Positions 12,601 through 26,500 are shown, counted from the stretch's first letter. The stretch is DNA of 64,000 nt from Chaenocephalus aceratus (GCA_023974075.1 CM043807.1:3365440-3429439); one strand, 5' to 3'. The notes: generated by a model from the letters alone, not told the origin. Numbers and translations: made by a program.

Positions 12601-13900
12601 ACAAACTATTAAAATCATTCAAAAACTGGCAAATTTTTAAAACGATTTCAAGATATACGCACTCACATCGACCAAAACTAAAAAAGTGTTACACAATGAC
12701 TGACATTCTGTACGGGAGTTCACACCCCAGCTGCTGTAGGGAGTTGAAATATGTTATGGCTCTCGGGGGATGGTGGTTAAGAGACAGATTCTTAGTTTTT
12801 GGACTGCCTCAAGGGTTACGACATCTACTAAAAACAAAGTACTTCATAGTGTTAGTGTTCCCTGCCCTTATCCATTTATTTTTCTTTATTCAGCAATCGG
12901 CAATTGTGTCACCTTGTTTTTTCTTGTTAATTAGGAAAGTGCTTGCTTAAATGTTTGTATTTTAGTGCATATTATAGAACAGGTATAGGGCAATATCAAA
13001 ATTAGCCCAAACTTTTTTTATTCACAATGTTTACTGATAATCATCAAAATATGCAGGGGGTCCAATTCTTACTTTTCCCTAAAACATCTAGAATTTCTTT
13101 ATCTAACACAAAAAACATGAATTTTAAAAACATTTGACAACATAGATACGTTGTTCCTGTTTTTATTACGATTATCAGATACAAAATGATAAGTATAAAT
13201 AAATCTATGCTTTCAAATGCATTATTCAGAGATATTAGGCCTGTCAAATCAAAACTGGAGCATGTGAATAAGAGAGAGCAGAGTCCTAACCAGCAGCCCC
13301 TCTGATCCAAACCAAACTCTGAGCAGCAGGCGGCTGAGACGGAGCCAACCAGCATGCGGACCAAACTGCTGCTAAGAACTCATGTTTAATGAAATAGCAA
13401 GCACTGAATTCAAAGTGTGTATTTACTACACTAAGAGGAAAAGGAGATTTATCTGAGTTCTGTTGTGAGAGATTCGTGAGTAGAGCAGCGGCATCAGGTT
13501 TACAATCCCTCCTGCTAGGACGAAAACACAACTGCAGGTAAATGTGATGAGATGTGTGACAGGTTGAATGCAGCACAATAATCATTTTATTTCTGAAATC
13601 TTCGTTCTCGTAATCGTTTAACCAACATGTAGTTCAAAATAAAATTTGAATAATCACCCTGTGCTCCAACCAAACAAAAAGAATACAAAATACACTCATG
13701 TAATAACAAAAAATAAGTTAATTTGTCATTTTAAAGCAAATAAGACAAACTCTACGAATACAGACTTTACATTTTCCAACATCGACATAATACAATTGAA
13801 ATGTAACCATTTAACATATAAAATCGCTCATGTTTTCATCATGGGTATCTACAGCATTACTATACTTTAGAGAAGATTGGTACAGTATATGATGATGTAC

Positions 13901-13934
<34 letters not shown>

Positions 13935-16900
13935 AAGCTTAATATGGGATACACAATAAATATCACCCCATGGATGTTATCTACATCTCATCAATTTAAC
14001 TCCTCAGAGTGATTGTGGTCTTGATATTTGTCTATATTGATGTTAAACATGGAACTGCTGTGATGCAAGTCAAATTTGATCTGACCATTAAAGTATTATC
14101 GTATTATCGTATCGTATTTCTGCAGGAGATCCACACATAGAAACTCAACATCACAAAGAGGTCAAAAACTTCACAACAGCCCTTTCAATTGGGACAAAAT
14201 GTATCGACAGTCATTTAAAATGACCCCCTCACAACTAAGAAGAAGTTAAGAAAATGGACACTGTAAATATAGCTAGGTAAAATGCCAAGTGGGTAAGCTC
14301 ATTACAAATGTTTAATCTTGGGTTTGCTTTCACTCGATGAAGCTCAGTGCAAGTTCTTTCATGAAGTGCAGGGTCTTTAATGAAGACTTTCACCTTTCCT
14401 AGTCGGATTCTCGTACCCCTAAATCTATCACAGCACGATGGAGTCTAATCGCCAAAGTTAATATATATTGCTCTTTGTTACACAGCAATAAATATGTTTA
14501 TCGCACTAAACAAACTTCAACTGTCAATCATTCCAAACACTCTTTAAACCGAGGAGGAGGGGCACACTTAAAATATGTAACGCAATTTAATCACATTACA
14601 AAGTTTGACCCAAAGTGCTCCCACGCGGGTGTTCCCCATGAATTGAATGGTTTTGGAAGAGCAAAGGTGGCAGATAAATTGGCAAGAGCTACAAGTATTG
14701 CACATATAGTGTTAGCAATATGATAGCAGAAGAGATAATATGCATATTAGACTGACACAGTGAGTGAAAAGAGGAAGAAAAAGGTTTGATTAGCAGCATT
14801 ATATTTGTTATTCAGACAACATTTTAGAGGGTTTAATTCCAAATTATGCAAGTTAACTGATGATGGCAGGAAAATAGTTCAAATGAATTTTTTTCTCGCT
14901 TTTTTCCTTATATGCACCTAAATATGGAAAGGTTATAGTTGTATGTTGTCTCTGAAATACCGAATTTGTTATACCAATTAAAAGAAAAAAGTCCTATCAT
15001 ATAGACTCTTCCTTCCATAAAATATTTGGCAACATTTGCAAAATATTTGGAAAATTCTAATCATTCGGTACAGCTTGTATGTGGTTTCACTTACATTTTC
15101 TCTTAACATGGTCTTCAATATTTGAAAGTCAACTACAAGGCAAACAGCCCATTTAAAGACAAGTAAAATAAAAATGGGAAACTACTTTGCAAAACGTCTG
15201 TATATATTGATCATAATGTAGTCATTACCCGTTTAATAAATGTGGTGATGGGGACGATTGAAAACAGAACGAGTAGTGACCCCTGTGTAAAAAGAATGGC
15301 CGAAGTTTGTAAACTGGAAGACATTTTGGATATCGTTCGTTCTGGCAGTACTATTCAGGGTCATTGGGAAACGGTTGTAAACGAAACATTTAAAGTGGTC
15401 CTGGAATCTTCATTTTCCGAAACATTCTGTAACATTATCTCAGAAATGAAACAAACATCAAAAGTGTATCATGTGCTCTCATTGTATGCTCTGTTTGTAG
15501 ATGTAATGCATCTGTGTGTTGAAAAACAGCATACACGTGAATATTTTGACTGAAGTGAAAAAAACTCCATCACGATATCTCCAGTAATATGGGGAATGCT
15601 AAGCTGGAGACTGTCCTGGGGATGCTACAATCAGTATAACATTGATTTTGTGTGTGAAAAAAAGTGTTTTTACATCTAAAAACTGTTGTCATCATTATAG
15701 CAAGGGGAGCGTGTCTGATACATGTGTATTACATCCTTCTTGTTGTGTTTTTCAGTTTTCTGTGTGTCTGTACACACAAGGCACACTTCATTATCTACTT
15801 TTCAGCTTTTTTAAAAAGAAAAGTGTATCTTTCGGTAACTTTCTCAGAGAATTTAAGCATAAATCGGTCAAATGTTCAAAACAGCCTTGTTTCACTGAAA
15901 TACCCTCAAAATGACAAACTGCCGTTAAGAGTCAGATTCTTAACCAAATCTACTGAAACAAGTCCTTCATTATCTACTTTTTCAGCTTTTAATACAAAAG
16001 TGTATCTTTCGGTAACCTTCTTGAGAGAATTAAGCATAAATCTGTCAAAGAGTTCTTAACGAAATCTACTGACACAAAGTCTACTCATTATCTACTTTTC
16101 AGCTTTTATACACAAAGTGTATCTTTCAGTAACTTTACCAGAGAATTTAAAGCATAAATCTGTCAAATGTTCAAAACAGCCTTGTTTGACAGAAAATCAC
16201 AACCATCATACAATAAGAAAAAACCCAAAACCCTCAAAATGACAAACTGCCATTATTACGAAATCTCCTCAAACAGAGTACTTTCTACAGATGAAGCCTT
16301 CCCACTCAACGCAATATGTCCCACCCACTCAGCAAATCATATAAAACTAAGGACGACCGTTAAAAACTAGCCATGGATCTGAGAAAAACCAAGTCTGATG
16401 TAGCCTGCCCTTATTATCACCAGGATAATGGATATGGGCTTAATGACTGGATGTTACAAAGTAGGGGAGAGTTCCCGAAGAAGAGCTCTCGTCTATATCA
16501 TATCCATGTAAGGTCTTTAGGACAAAAGAGGACCATGATAACATGACATATGAAGAATATCTTTCTTTAAAAGATGGTATTATAGATAACCTTTATAGAA
16601 ACAGTATATCTCATGCCACTCGCCAAGATCGCAAACGACAATTAGCAGAAAAGAATAGAAAAAGTAAAGAAAAACGAAGAAAAAGCAACATGAAAAGGAG
16701 AAGAAAAATTAAAAGCAAACGCAGAATGCGAATGAAAAGAAAAGGGACCATAGGACGCAAAACTAAAAAGACAAAAAGAAGGAAGGTGAAAAGAAAAAGA
16801 AACAAAGTGAAGAAATTTAAACTAGAGGATGATGTTGTAGAGCCATTACCGGATCATAATAATCTTATAGATCATCTCCCGCTAACCGACTGCTGCGAAT

Positions 16901-19900
16901 GTGGTGAACAAATACCAAAAGCAATGGCAGAACTTTGCTTCAGTATAATGAGAGAAAAAGCGCGATACTGTGGAATTGCCCAAATTGGCGACAGTGCCAG
17001 AATATGTATTAAAAAACTGTTGGAGGATCTCTATTCTAGTGTCGGTTGTCATTACAGCGAAGGATACGCCAAAACGTGTGACGACATAGACAAAGCTTTT
17101 GAAGACAATTATATGGTACCTGTCCTTACAGCTAAACAAATCCTACGCCAGGTATTCAACAGACCACAAGAAGCACAAGAAGTCCCAGAAAGGATTACAT
17201 TCAGAGCTAATAATGGAGAAACCGAAGAAGAAGCAAAGCAGATTATAATCGTTGCGGGTGAAAGGATAGAGAATTTACATGTGATGTTAATGCATTTATC
17301 TGATATAAAAAATGCTTTCGTATACTTCCAAGAGACCCCTAAACATCTACTTGGGCTATGTGAATTGAACGACAAACCGATCACTGTCAATGAAACGCGG
17401 AGAGAAGCAGCAGTGCAAATCGTTAAGTCTATTACCTTGTATGCACTACGACATTAACTTGGTAAAATGTAATATGTTTTCTATGAATTGTGTTGAATGT
17501 TGTGTTTTTTCAATTAAACAACCATTACACAATGAAAATGTGTTTTATTTTTTTGCTTTCATATATAGTAATAGTATTGTAAACGAAACATTTATAGTGT
17601 ATCATGTGCTTTCATTGTATGCTCTGTTTTTTTGACATTGCTTTTGGTATTTGTTCAACACATTCGCAGCAGTCGGTTAGCGGGAGATGATCTATAAGAT
17701 TATTATGATCCGGTAATGGCTCTACAACATCATCCTCTAGTTTAAATTTCTTCACTTTGTTTCTTTTTCTTTTCACCTTCCTTCTTTTTGTCTTTTTAGT
17801 TTTGCGTCCTATGGTCCCTTTTCTTTTCATTCGCATTCTGCGTTTGCTTTTAATTTTTCTTCTCCTTTTCATGTTGCTTTTTCTTCGTTTTTCTTTACTT
17901 TTTCTATTCTTTTCTGCTAATTGTCGTTTGCGATCTTGGCGAGTGGCATGAGATATATGTTTCTATAAAGGTTATCTATAATACCATCTTTTAAGAAAGA
18001 TATTCTTCATATGTCATGTTATCATTGTCCTCTTTTGTCCTAAAAGACCTTACATGGATATGATATAGACGAGAGCTCTTCTTCGGGAACATCTCTCTCC
18101 ACCTACTTTGTAACATCCAGTCATTAAGCCCATATCCATTATCCTGGTGATAATAAGGGTAGGCTACATCAGACTTGGTTTTTCTCAGATCCATGGCTAG
18201 TTTTTAACGGTCGTCCTTAGTTTTATATGATTTGCTGAGTGGGTGGGACATATTTGCGTTGAGTGGGAAGGCTTCATCTGTAGAAAGTACTCTGTTTGAG
18301 GAGATTTCGTAATAATGGCAGTTTGTCATTTTGAGGGTAATTTCAGTGAACAAGGCTGTTTTGAACATTTGACAGATTTATGCTTAAATTCTCTGGTAAA
18401 GTTACTGAAAGATACACTTTGTGTATAAAAGCTGAAAAGTAGATAATGAAGTAGACTTTGTGTCAGTAGATTTCGTTAAGAATCTTTGACAGATTTATGC
18501 TTAATTCTCTCAAGAAGGTTACCGAAAGATACACTTTTGTATTAAAAGCTGAAAAGTAGATAATGAAGGACTTTGTTTCAGTAGATTTGGTTAAGAATCT
18601 GACTCTTAACGGCAGTTTGTCATTTTGAGGGTATTTCAGTGAAACAAGGCTGTTTTGAACATTGACAGATTTATGCTTAAATTCTCTGAGAAAGTTACCG
18701 AAAGATACACTTTTCTTTTTAAAAAAGCTGAAAAGTAGATAATGAATGTGCCTTGTGTGTACAGACACACAGAAAACACTGAAAAACACAACAAGAAGGA
18801 CTGTAATACACATGTATCAGACACGCTCCCCTTGCTATAATGATGACAACAGTTTTTAGATGTAAAAAACACTTTTTTTCACACACAAAATCAATAGTTA
18901 TACTGATTGTAGCATCCCCAGGACAGTCTCCAGCTTAGCATTCCCCATATTACTGGAGATATCGTGATGGAGTTTTTTTCACTTCAGTCAAAATATTCAC
19001 GTGTATGCTGTTTTCAACACACAGATGCATTACATCTACAAACAGAGCATACAATGAGAGCACATGATACACTTTTGATGTTTGTTTCATTTCTGAGATA
19101 ATGTTACAGAATGTTTCGGAAAATGAAGATTCCAGGACCACTTTAAATGTTTCGTTTACAACCGTTTCCCAATGACCCTGAATAGTACTGCCAGAACGAA
19201 CGATATCCAAAATGTCTTCCAGTTTACAAACTTCGGCCATTCTTTTTACACAGGGGTCACTACTCGTTCTGTTTTCAATCGTCCCCATCACCACATTTAT
19301 TAAACGGGTAATGACTACATTATGATCAATATATACAGAGCGTTTTGCAAAGTAGTTTCCCATTTTTATTTTACTTGTCTTTAAATGGGCATGTTTGCCT
19401 TGTAGTTGACTTTCAAATATTGAAGACCATGTTAAGAGAAAATGTAAGTGAAACCACATACAAAGCTGTACCGAATGATTCAGAATTTTTCCAAATATTT
19501 TGCAAATGTTGCCAAATATTTTATGGAAGGAAGAGTCTATATGATAGGACTTTTTTCTTTTAATTGGTATAACAAATTCGGTATTTCAGAGACAACATAC
19601 AACATATAACCTTTCCATATTTAGGTGCAATATATAAGGAAAAAAGCGAAAAAAAAAATTCATTTGAACTATTTCCTGCCATCATCAGTTAACTTGCATA
19701 ATTTGGAATTAAACCCTCTAAAATGTTGTCTGAATAACAAATATAATGCTGCTAATCAAACCTTTTTCTTCCTCTTTTCACTCACTGTGTCAGTCTAATA
19801 TGCATATTATCTCTTCTGCTATCATATTGCTAACACTATATGTGCAATACTTGTAGCTCTTGCCAATTTATCTGCCACCTTTGCTCTTCCAAAACCATTC

Positions 19901-20616
19901 AATTCATGGGGAACACCCGCGTGGGAGCAACTTTGGGTCAAACTTTGTAATGTGATTAAATTGCGTTACAATATTTTAAGTGTGCCCCTCCTCCTCGGTT
20001 TAAAGAGTGTTTGGAATGATTGACAGTTGAAGTTTGTTTAGTGCGATAAACATATTTATTGCTGTGTATACAAAGAGCAATATATATTAAACTTTGGCGA
20101 TTAGACTCCATCGTGCTGTGATAGATTTAGGGGTACGAGAATCCGACTAGGAAAGGTGAAAGTCTTCATTAAAGACCCTGCACTTCATGAAAGAACTTGC
20201 ACTGAGCTTCATCGAGTGAAAGCAAACCCAAGATTAACATTTGTAATGAGCTGTACCCACTTGGCATTTTACCTAGCTATATTTGCAGTGTCCATTTTCT
20301 TAACTTCTTCTTAGTTGTGAGAGGGGTCATTTTTAAATGACTGTCGATACATTTTGTCCCAATTGAAAGGGCTGTTGTGAAGTTTTTGACCTCTTTGTGA
20401 TGTTGAGTTGTCTATGTGTGGATCTCCTGCAGAAATACGATACGATAATACGATAATACTTTAATGGTCAGATCAAATTTGACTTGCATCACAGCAGTTC
20501 CATGTTTAACATCAATATAGACAAATATCAAGACACAATCACTCTGAGGAGTTAAATGTGATGAGATGTAGATAACATCCATGGGTGATATTTATTTGTG
20601 TATCCCATATAAGCTT

Positions 20617-20650
<34 letters not shown>

Positions 20651-23211
20651 GTACATCATCATATACTGTACCAATCTTCTCTAAAGTATAGTAATGCTGT
20701 AGATACCCATGATGAAAACATGAGCGATTTTATATGTTAAATGGTTACATTTCAATTGTATTATGTCGATGTTGGAAAATGTAAAGTCTGTATTCGTAGA
20801 GTTTGTCTTATTTGCTTTAAAATGACAAATGAACTTATTTTTTGTTATTACATGAGTGTATTTTGTATTCTCTTTTGTTTGGTTGGAGCACAGGGTGATT
20901 ATTCAAATTTTATTTTGAACTACAATGTTGGTTAAACGATTACGAGAACGAAGATTTCAGAAATAAAATGATTATTGTGCTGCATTCAACCTGTCACACA
21001 TCATCATCACATTTACCTGCAGTTGTGTTTTCGTCCTAGCAGGAGGGATTGTAAACCTGATGCCGCTGCTCTACTCACGAATCTCTCACAACAGAACTCA
21101 GATAAATCTCCTTTTCCTCTTAGTGTAGTAAATACACACTTTGAATTCAGTGCTTGCTATTTCATTTAAACATGAGTTCTTAGCAGCAGTTTGGTCCGCA
21201 TGCTGGTTGGCTCCGTCTCAGCCGCCTGCTGCTCAGAGTTTGGTTTGGATCAGAGGGGCTGCTGGTTAGGACTCTGCTCTCTCTTATTCACATGCTCCAG
21301 TTTTGATTTGACAGGCCTAATATCTCTGAATAATGCATTTGAAGCATAGATTTATTTATACTTATCATTTTGTATCTGATAATCGTAATAAAAACAGGAA
21401 CAACGTATCTATTGTTGTCAAATGTTTTTAAAATTCATGTTTTTTGTGTTAGATAAAGAATTCTAGAATGTTTTAGGGAAAAGTTAAGAATTGGACCCCC
21501 TGCATATTTTGATGATTATCAGTAAACATTGTGAATAAAAAAAGTTTGGGCTAATTTTGATATTGCCCTATACCTGTTCTATAATATGCACTTAAAATAC
21601 AAAACATTTAAGCAAGCACTTTCCTAATTAACAGAAAAAACAAGGTGACACAATTGCCGATTGCTGAATAAAGAAAAATAAATGGATAAGGGCAGGGAAC
21701 ACTAACACTATGAAGTACTTTGTTTTTAGTAGATGTCGTTAACCCCTTGAGGCAGTCCAAAAACTAAGAATCTGTCTCTTAACCACCATCCCCCGAGAGC
21801 CATAACATATTTCAACTCCCTACAGCAGCTGGGGTGTGAACTCCCGTACAGAATGTCAGTCATTGTGTAACACTTTTTTAGTTTTGGTCGATGTGAGTGC
21901 TCGTATATCTTGAAATCGTTTTAAAAATGTTGCCAGTTTTTGAATGATTTTAATAGTTTGTTTTACTTTGCATATTTCTGCAGGTCTCCCTTGAAAAAGA
22001 GATCTATGATCTCAATGGGACCAATCTGGTTAAATAAAGGTTTTATATGACTGGCTAATGTGCCATTTTATTTGTGTTTTACAGCTGTATTTGTCTGCCT
22101 TTCATGTCTGTGTTTTATATGTTGTAACTTTGTACATGCTGCCCTTCTTGGCCAGGTCACTCTTGGAAAAGAGATTTTAATCTCAATGAGGTTTTTTTTT
22201 ACCTGTGTAAATAAAGAATATATATATATATATAGTGACACTCTGCAGATTTGTGTGTAATTCACATGGAGGTTGAGGCATATCCAGCCACCCCGTGATA
22301 TCAATGTCAGCCATAGCGCTGTCCAGATCTGGTGTCCAAAATGTTGGTGAGGATGGCGGTCCTGTAGGCGTTTGATCCAGGCTGCATATCGTGGGGAGAG
22401 ACTTGGTTTTTCTCAGATTTTTAGGTCTAGGAGTGTTTTTAGCTGTAAAATACCTCCACATTTTAGTTTTCAGCATACGGTTAAATCTTTCTACCGTACA
22501 TGCCTTATGTCACTGGAGGTTATATAATGTGCAATACCTCTTTTCTTCAACAAGTTTTGAAAAAACTTTAGTAAAGAATTCTTTCCCCGCAGCTGTTTGT
22601 AACTTTTTTTTTAGGGATCTCGCTGTGTGTTAAAAACTGTATCAAAAAGCTTTGGTAACTTTACCCTTCTTTTTCTTTTTAATGTTTGAGCACAGGTTTT
22701 TTCTAAATACATTTATGACTGTTAACAAATAATTAAAAGTCATCATTATATTCGGACAGCGATTGCATATCGCAGAGATCTGCTTGAAAATGTTGCAGCG
22801 GTCTGAGTACGAAAACTTTGTTTTCTTACAAAATCCACTCGTGTCGACTTGTATAAAATGTATATGCGTTATCCTCTGATAAATATTCTCTGACTTTCTA
22901 TATTATTTTAAGTATATTACCTACCTCCCTCTAATTACCACATGGTTGTCTCCATAGGGGGTTTACGGTTCCTCCACAGGGGGTTTGGGTTTTTTTTTCC
23001 CCCTCCCTTATCCTTTAACAAAAAAAAGCTGCCTTTTTAAAATATCTGTTTTTTTTATATGCTTTACTTTTGATTTGGAGCACCCAACGGATGGTTGTAA
23101 GTTGTCACCGTGTCTCGCTGATTAAACTCATATCAAGACGTCTCATGGCCACAAGAGACGCTGGCTTTTATTTAAACAACCTCTAAGGGGAGATGGGGTG
23201 AGGGGTGGGGA

Positions 23212-23248
<37 letters not shown>

Positions 23249-23526
23249 CCCCCTCCCCTCGGCCCCCATATGGTCTCTCCCCTCATGTCCTGTTCGCAAA
23301 AACAGAGAGGCGAAGTTCTTCGGCTGTAGGTGTCTGAACCCGGCATACAAACTTCATTCGTTTCTTGATTGGAGCACCCAACGGATGGTTGTAAGTTGTT
23401 ACCGGTGTCTCGCTGATTAAATTCATATCAAGACGTCTCTTGGCCATTTTCTCTCGACTTGAGAAATATTTAAGAGTGAAGCTGGCTTTTTATTTAGACA
23501 GTGGGAGATGGGGTGATGGGCGGGGA

Positions 23527-23563
<37 letters not shown>

Positions 23564-26500
23564 CCTCCTCCACCATATGTTTTCTCCCCTCCTGTCCTGT
23601 TTGCAAAAATAGAGAGGTTTAAATATACATTTTTTTAGATGCTTTACTTTAGATTAATTTCATGTTATTTGCAAGTTACATTCAATACTATATACAGGAT
23701 TAACCACACAGGAAGTGGTTAGGAGGCGGGATATATATCCTATGTATATTAATTGATTGAAAACAACTGCATTTAATTTTTCTCATTTTTTTAATTTTAA
23801 TTTAATTTTAATTTTATTTTGTAAACCGGAAGCGGTGGCTGTACATCCGGTCGAACGATTCGGGACTTCCGGTCGAACGAGACGGGACTTCCGGTTTTCA
23901 AAATAAAATAAAAAGGCGGGACTTCCGGTTTTCAAAATAAAAAGGCGGGACTTCCGGTCAAAAAGGGGCGGGGCGACCTGTCACTTTCTCTGCATACTAA
24001 TGAGATTGATACCGCATTTGTATCACTACTCCTGTCCGACTGCTCCCACACAAACAGCTTTTCTTCAGCTATTCGCGGAGCCAGTGGGGCCCGAACCTTA
24101 GAGGGCTGCGCCTATACTCATAGAAGCTGGGTTACAGTACGTAACCTCAGACTATTTCGTATAAGGCTTCGCCCTCTAAGGCTATCGCTATTGGGTTAAG
24201 GGCGAAGCAGGATGTAGTCCAGGTCCGTCCGTCCGTCCGTAACCAGAAGCACAAAAACCCATCTACTCAATTAATAACCCATGCGAAAAGGAAAGGAGCA
24301 TCACAGTCCCTGGAAATATAGCATTATTCCAAATGAATATTCTCTTTAAGGGAATGAAGGTGAATACCCGTCGTTTAAAAAAAGTAGAGATAAACAAATC
24401 CCACTTGTTAAAACTATAAAAGAGGGGCAAAAGGGGCAGCTCTCTGAATGCCGATAGGCAGGAGAGAGGGCACGCCGTTTAGTCCCTGACATTACTCAAT
24501 CTGACAGAACACTCAGTACTGAATGTGTAAGAGAGGAATGGGAGACATCCCTCAAATAAAAACGAATAAAAGAACAGGGGGAAGACCAAGATGCAGCTTT
24601 GCAAATGTCTTCCACTGTCATTCCTCCATGCAACGCCATAAAGGTTGAAATTCCTCTGGTGCTGTGCACTTTGATGTTTTCTGGGGATCCACCCCAGAGT
24701 AGACATACGCCTGTGACACAGCCTCACACAACCAGTGTGACAGCCGCTGTGCAGACAGAGGCTGCCCTATTGAGTGCTCTCTGTAATGCACAAACAGGCG
24801 CTGAGACTTGCGCAACGTGGCTGTGCGTGCAATATAACATGACAGCGCACGTACGGGACAGAGGAGATGAGATGTGGCTTCCTCCTCTGATGTGTGAGGA
24901 GGAGGGAAGAAACCATCCAAAGTGATCCCTCTCGATCTAAAAGAGCTTGTGATCACCTTTGGCATAAAAACCGGGTTAGGGCGCAAAACAGCTGAGCTGC
25001 CATCTCCTTGGATCTGGAGACATGACGGAGCCACAGAGAGAGCAGACACATCACTCACCCTTTAGCTGATGTGAGAGCCAAGAGCAGAGCTACTTTGGCT
25101 GACAAGAACTTCAGGGGGACCTGATCTAAAGGTTCAAATGGAGCTTTACTCAGTGCGCGTAACACTAAGCCAAAACCCCATTGAGGCGCTAAAGCGCGTG
25201 ACACAGGTCTGAGTCTCTGTGCTCCCCGTAGAAAACGTTTTGTCAGCGGGTGACTAAACACCGTGCTGACCCCAAACCTACGTGGCAAGATGAAATGGCA
25301 GCAGCATGTTTTTACCGTGCTATAAGCCAATTCCTGTCCAGCAACAGGAGGGAGGAACGACAGCACGAGGCAGGGGGGCCAACGGGGTCCAGGCTTTTCC
25401 CTACACACCACACGGAGCGCTGTCCATTTGGCTGTGTAGGATGTGTGTTCAGCAGCTGCGCTGATCGAACACCTCCCTGGCGATTTATGTAGGCCGCCGC
25501 TGCTTTGTTGTCTGTTTGAATCAACATATGTTGATTGTACAGCCACGGGACGAAGTGCTGGAGCACTTTCCATACGGAGAGTAATTCCAGCACGTTATAT
25601 GGAGAGACATGTGAGCCGGCCACTGTCCCCCCACTGCCTGCGACATGCACGTTCCTCAGCCTGCGAGATATGCGTCTGTGAACACTGTGGTGTGAGACGT
25701 CACTCTGCTCAGGGGCACCCCCACTGACGTGGAGATTTTTCCAGTGGGTCAAATCCAAAACCACGGAAGGAGGAATGTACACCATGCGTCTCCTCTGACG
25801 CACGGGGTCGATGCACAGGCGAATAAACCACCTGGAGTCTCCTCACTGTGAAGGAGACGCAGGGGAATCACCACTTGACCAGCTGATATCATGTCTAACA
25901 GCTGCATCACGGAGAGGGGTGTCACCGCCCCGCGGGGTGTGACGTGCCGGAGGAGAGCTGTCACTTTCTCCCCTCTCCGCTGTGAGAGTCGCGCTCTCAT
26001 GCGGGCTGAGAGCGCGTCCACTCCCAGTTAAAAAGATAACCTGGGAGGGACGAGGACAGCTCTTCTTCCAGTTGATAATGAAACCCAGGTTTGACAGATG
26101 AGATACTAGCTGTATCGTCTGTAAGCTGCTTCCTCCCTTCCTGGAGCGAGCCAGCCACAGCCGGTCGTCCAGTTAAAATAACACTCATCCCCATTCTGAG
26201 TAGCTGCTCCCACCGGCTCCACCCACTTTGAAAAAGTGCGTGGAGCCAGGAATGAGAAACGCAGGAAATTCTGTGTTTCGGGATGATGGTTACGTGGAGG
26301 ACTGCATCCTTCAGGACATTGGAAGTGCACCTCCCTGGTGCACACTCCAGCACCTGTTTGATCGTCAGCATGGGAAAAGGCCATTCCCTTGTTGGACACT
26401 GACAGATCGAGGATGGGTCTCCTTCCCCCCGCCCCGTCTCCTTCGGGACCAGGAAATACCGGGAGTAAAAAACCCTGATTTTCTTCCCCATGAGGAACCC

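Larger units (their letters stand above)
10570..24030. mobile_element. Polinton-like palindromic element 1 (non-autonomous)
   Basis: 13,461 bp. Begins AGTAGTGATACAAATGCGG and ends with its reverse complement; flanked by CCTGTC at 10564-10569 and 24031-24036. A 6-bp target duplication and AG...CT ends are hallmarks of Maverick/Polinton elements. Nearly all of it is one inverted repeat: left arm 10570-16926, right arm 17636-24030, spacer 16927-17635. The arms are visually near-identical with scattered substitutions and small indels. An integrase fragment of Polinton type (11965-12190 and mirror) confirms ancestry. No protein-primed polymerase, packaging ATPase, protease or capsid gene is present, so movement would need functions in trans. 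Confidence 0.88.

Noticed and set aside
12098..12640. 180-codon frame starting in the integrase fragment
   Set aside because: Only the first 25 codons are integrase-like; the rest runs through LINE-tail sequence and is different in the mirror arm.
14475..14723. 82-codon frame in the left arm of element 1
   Set aside because: The mirrored copy at 19840-20090 is not open in the same frame and no motif is recognised.
16611..16805. Hydrophobic Phe/Leu-rich frame opposite the basic tract (also 17757-17951 and 47137-47337)
   Set aside because: It is the antisense of Lys/Arg codons; the sense frame is conserved between elements and the antisense is a shadow.
10570..24030. Possibility that the palindrome is a Teratorn-like herpesvirus-piggyBac fusion
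   Set aside because: Ends and a 6-bp duplication do not fit TTAA insertion, and no herpesvirus-type gene is visible.
24219..24240. GTCC tandem run as a possible telomere-like or regulatory signal
   Set aside because: It is a five-unit simple repeat inside the DIRS 3' region, with no supporting context.
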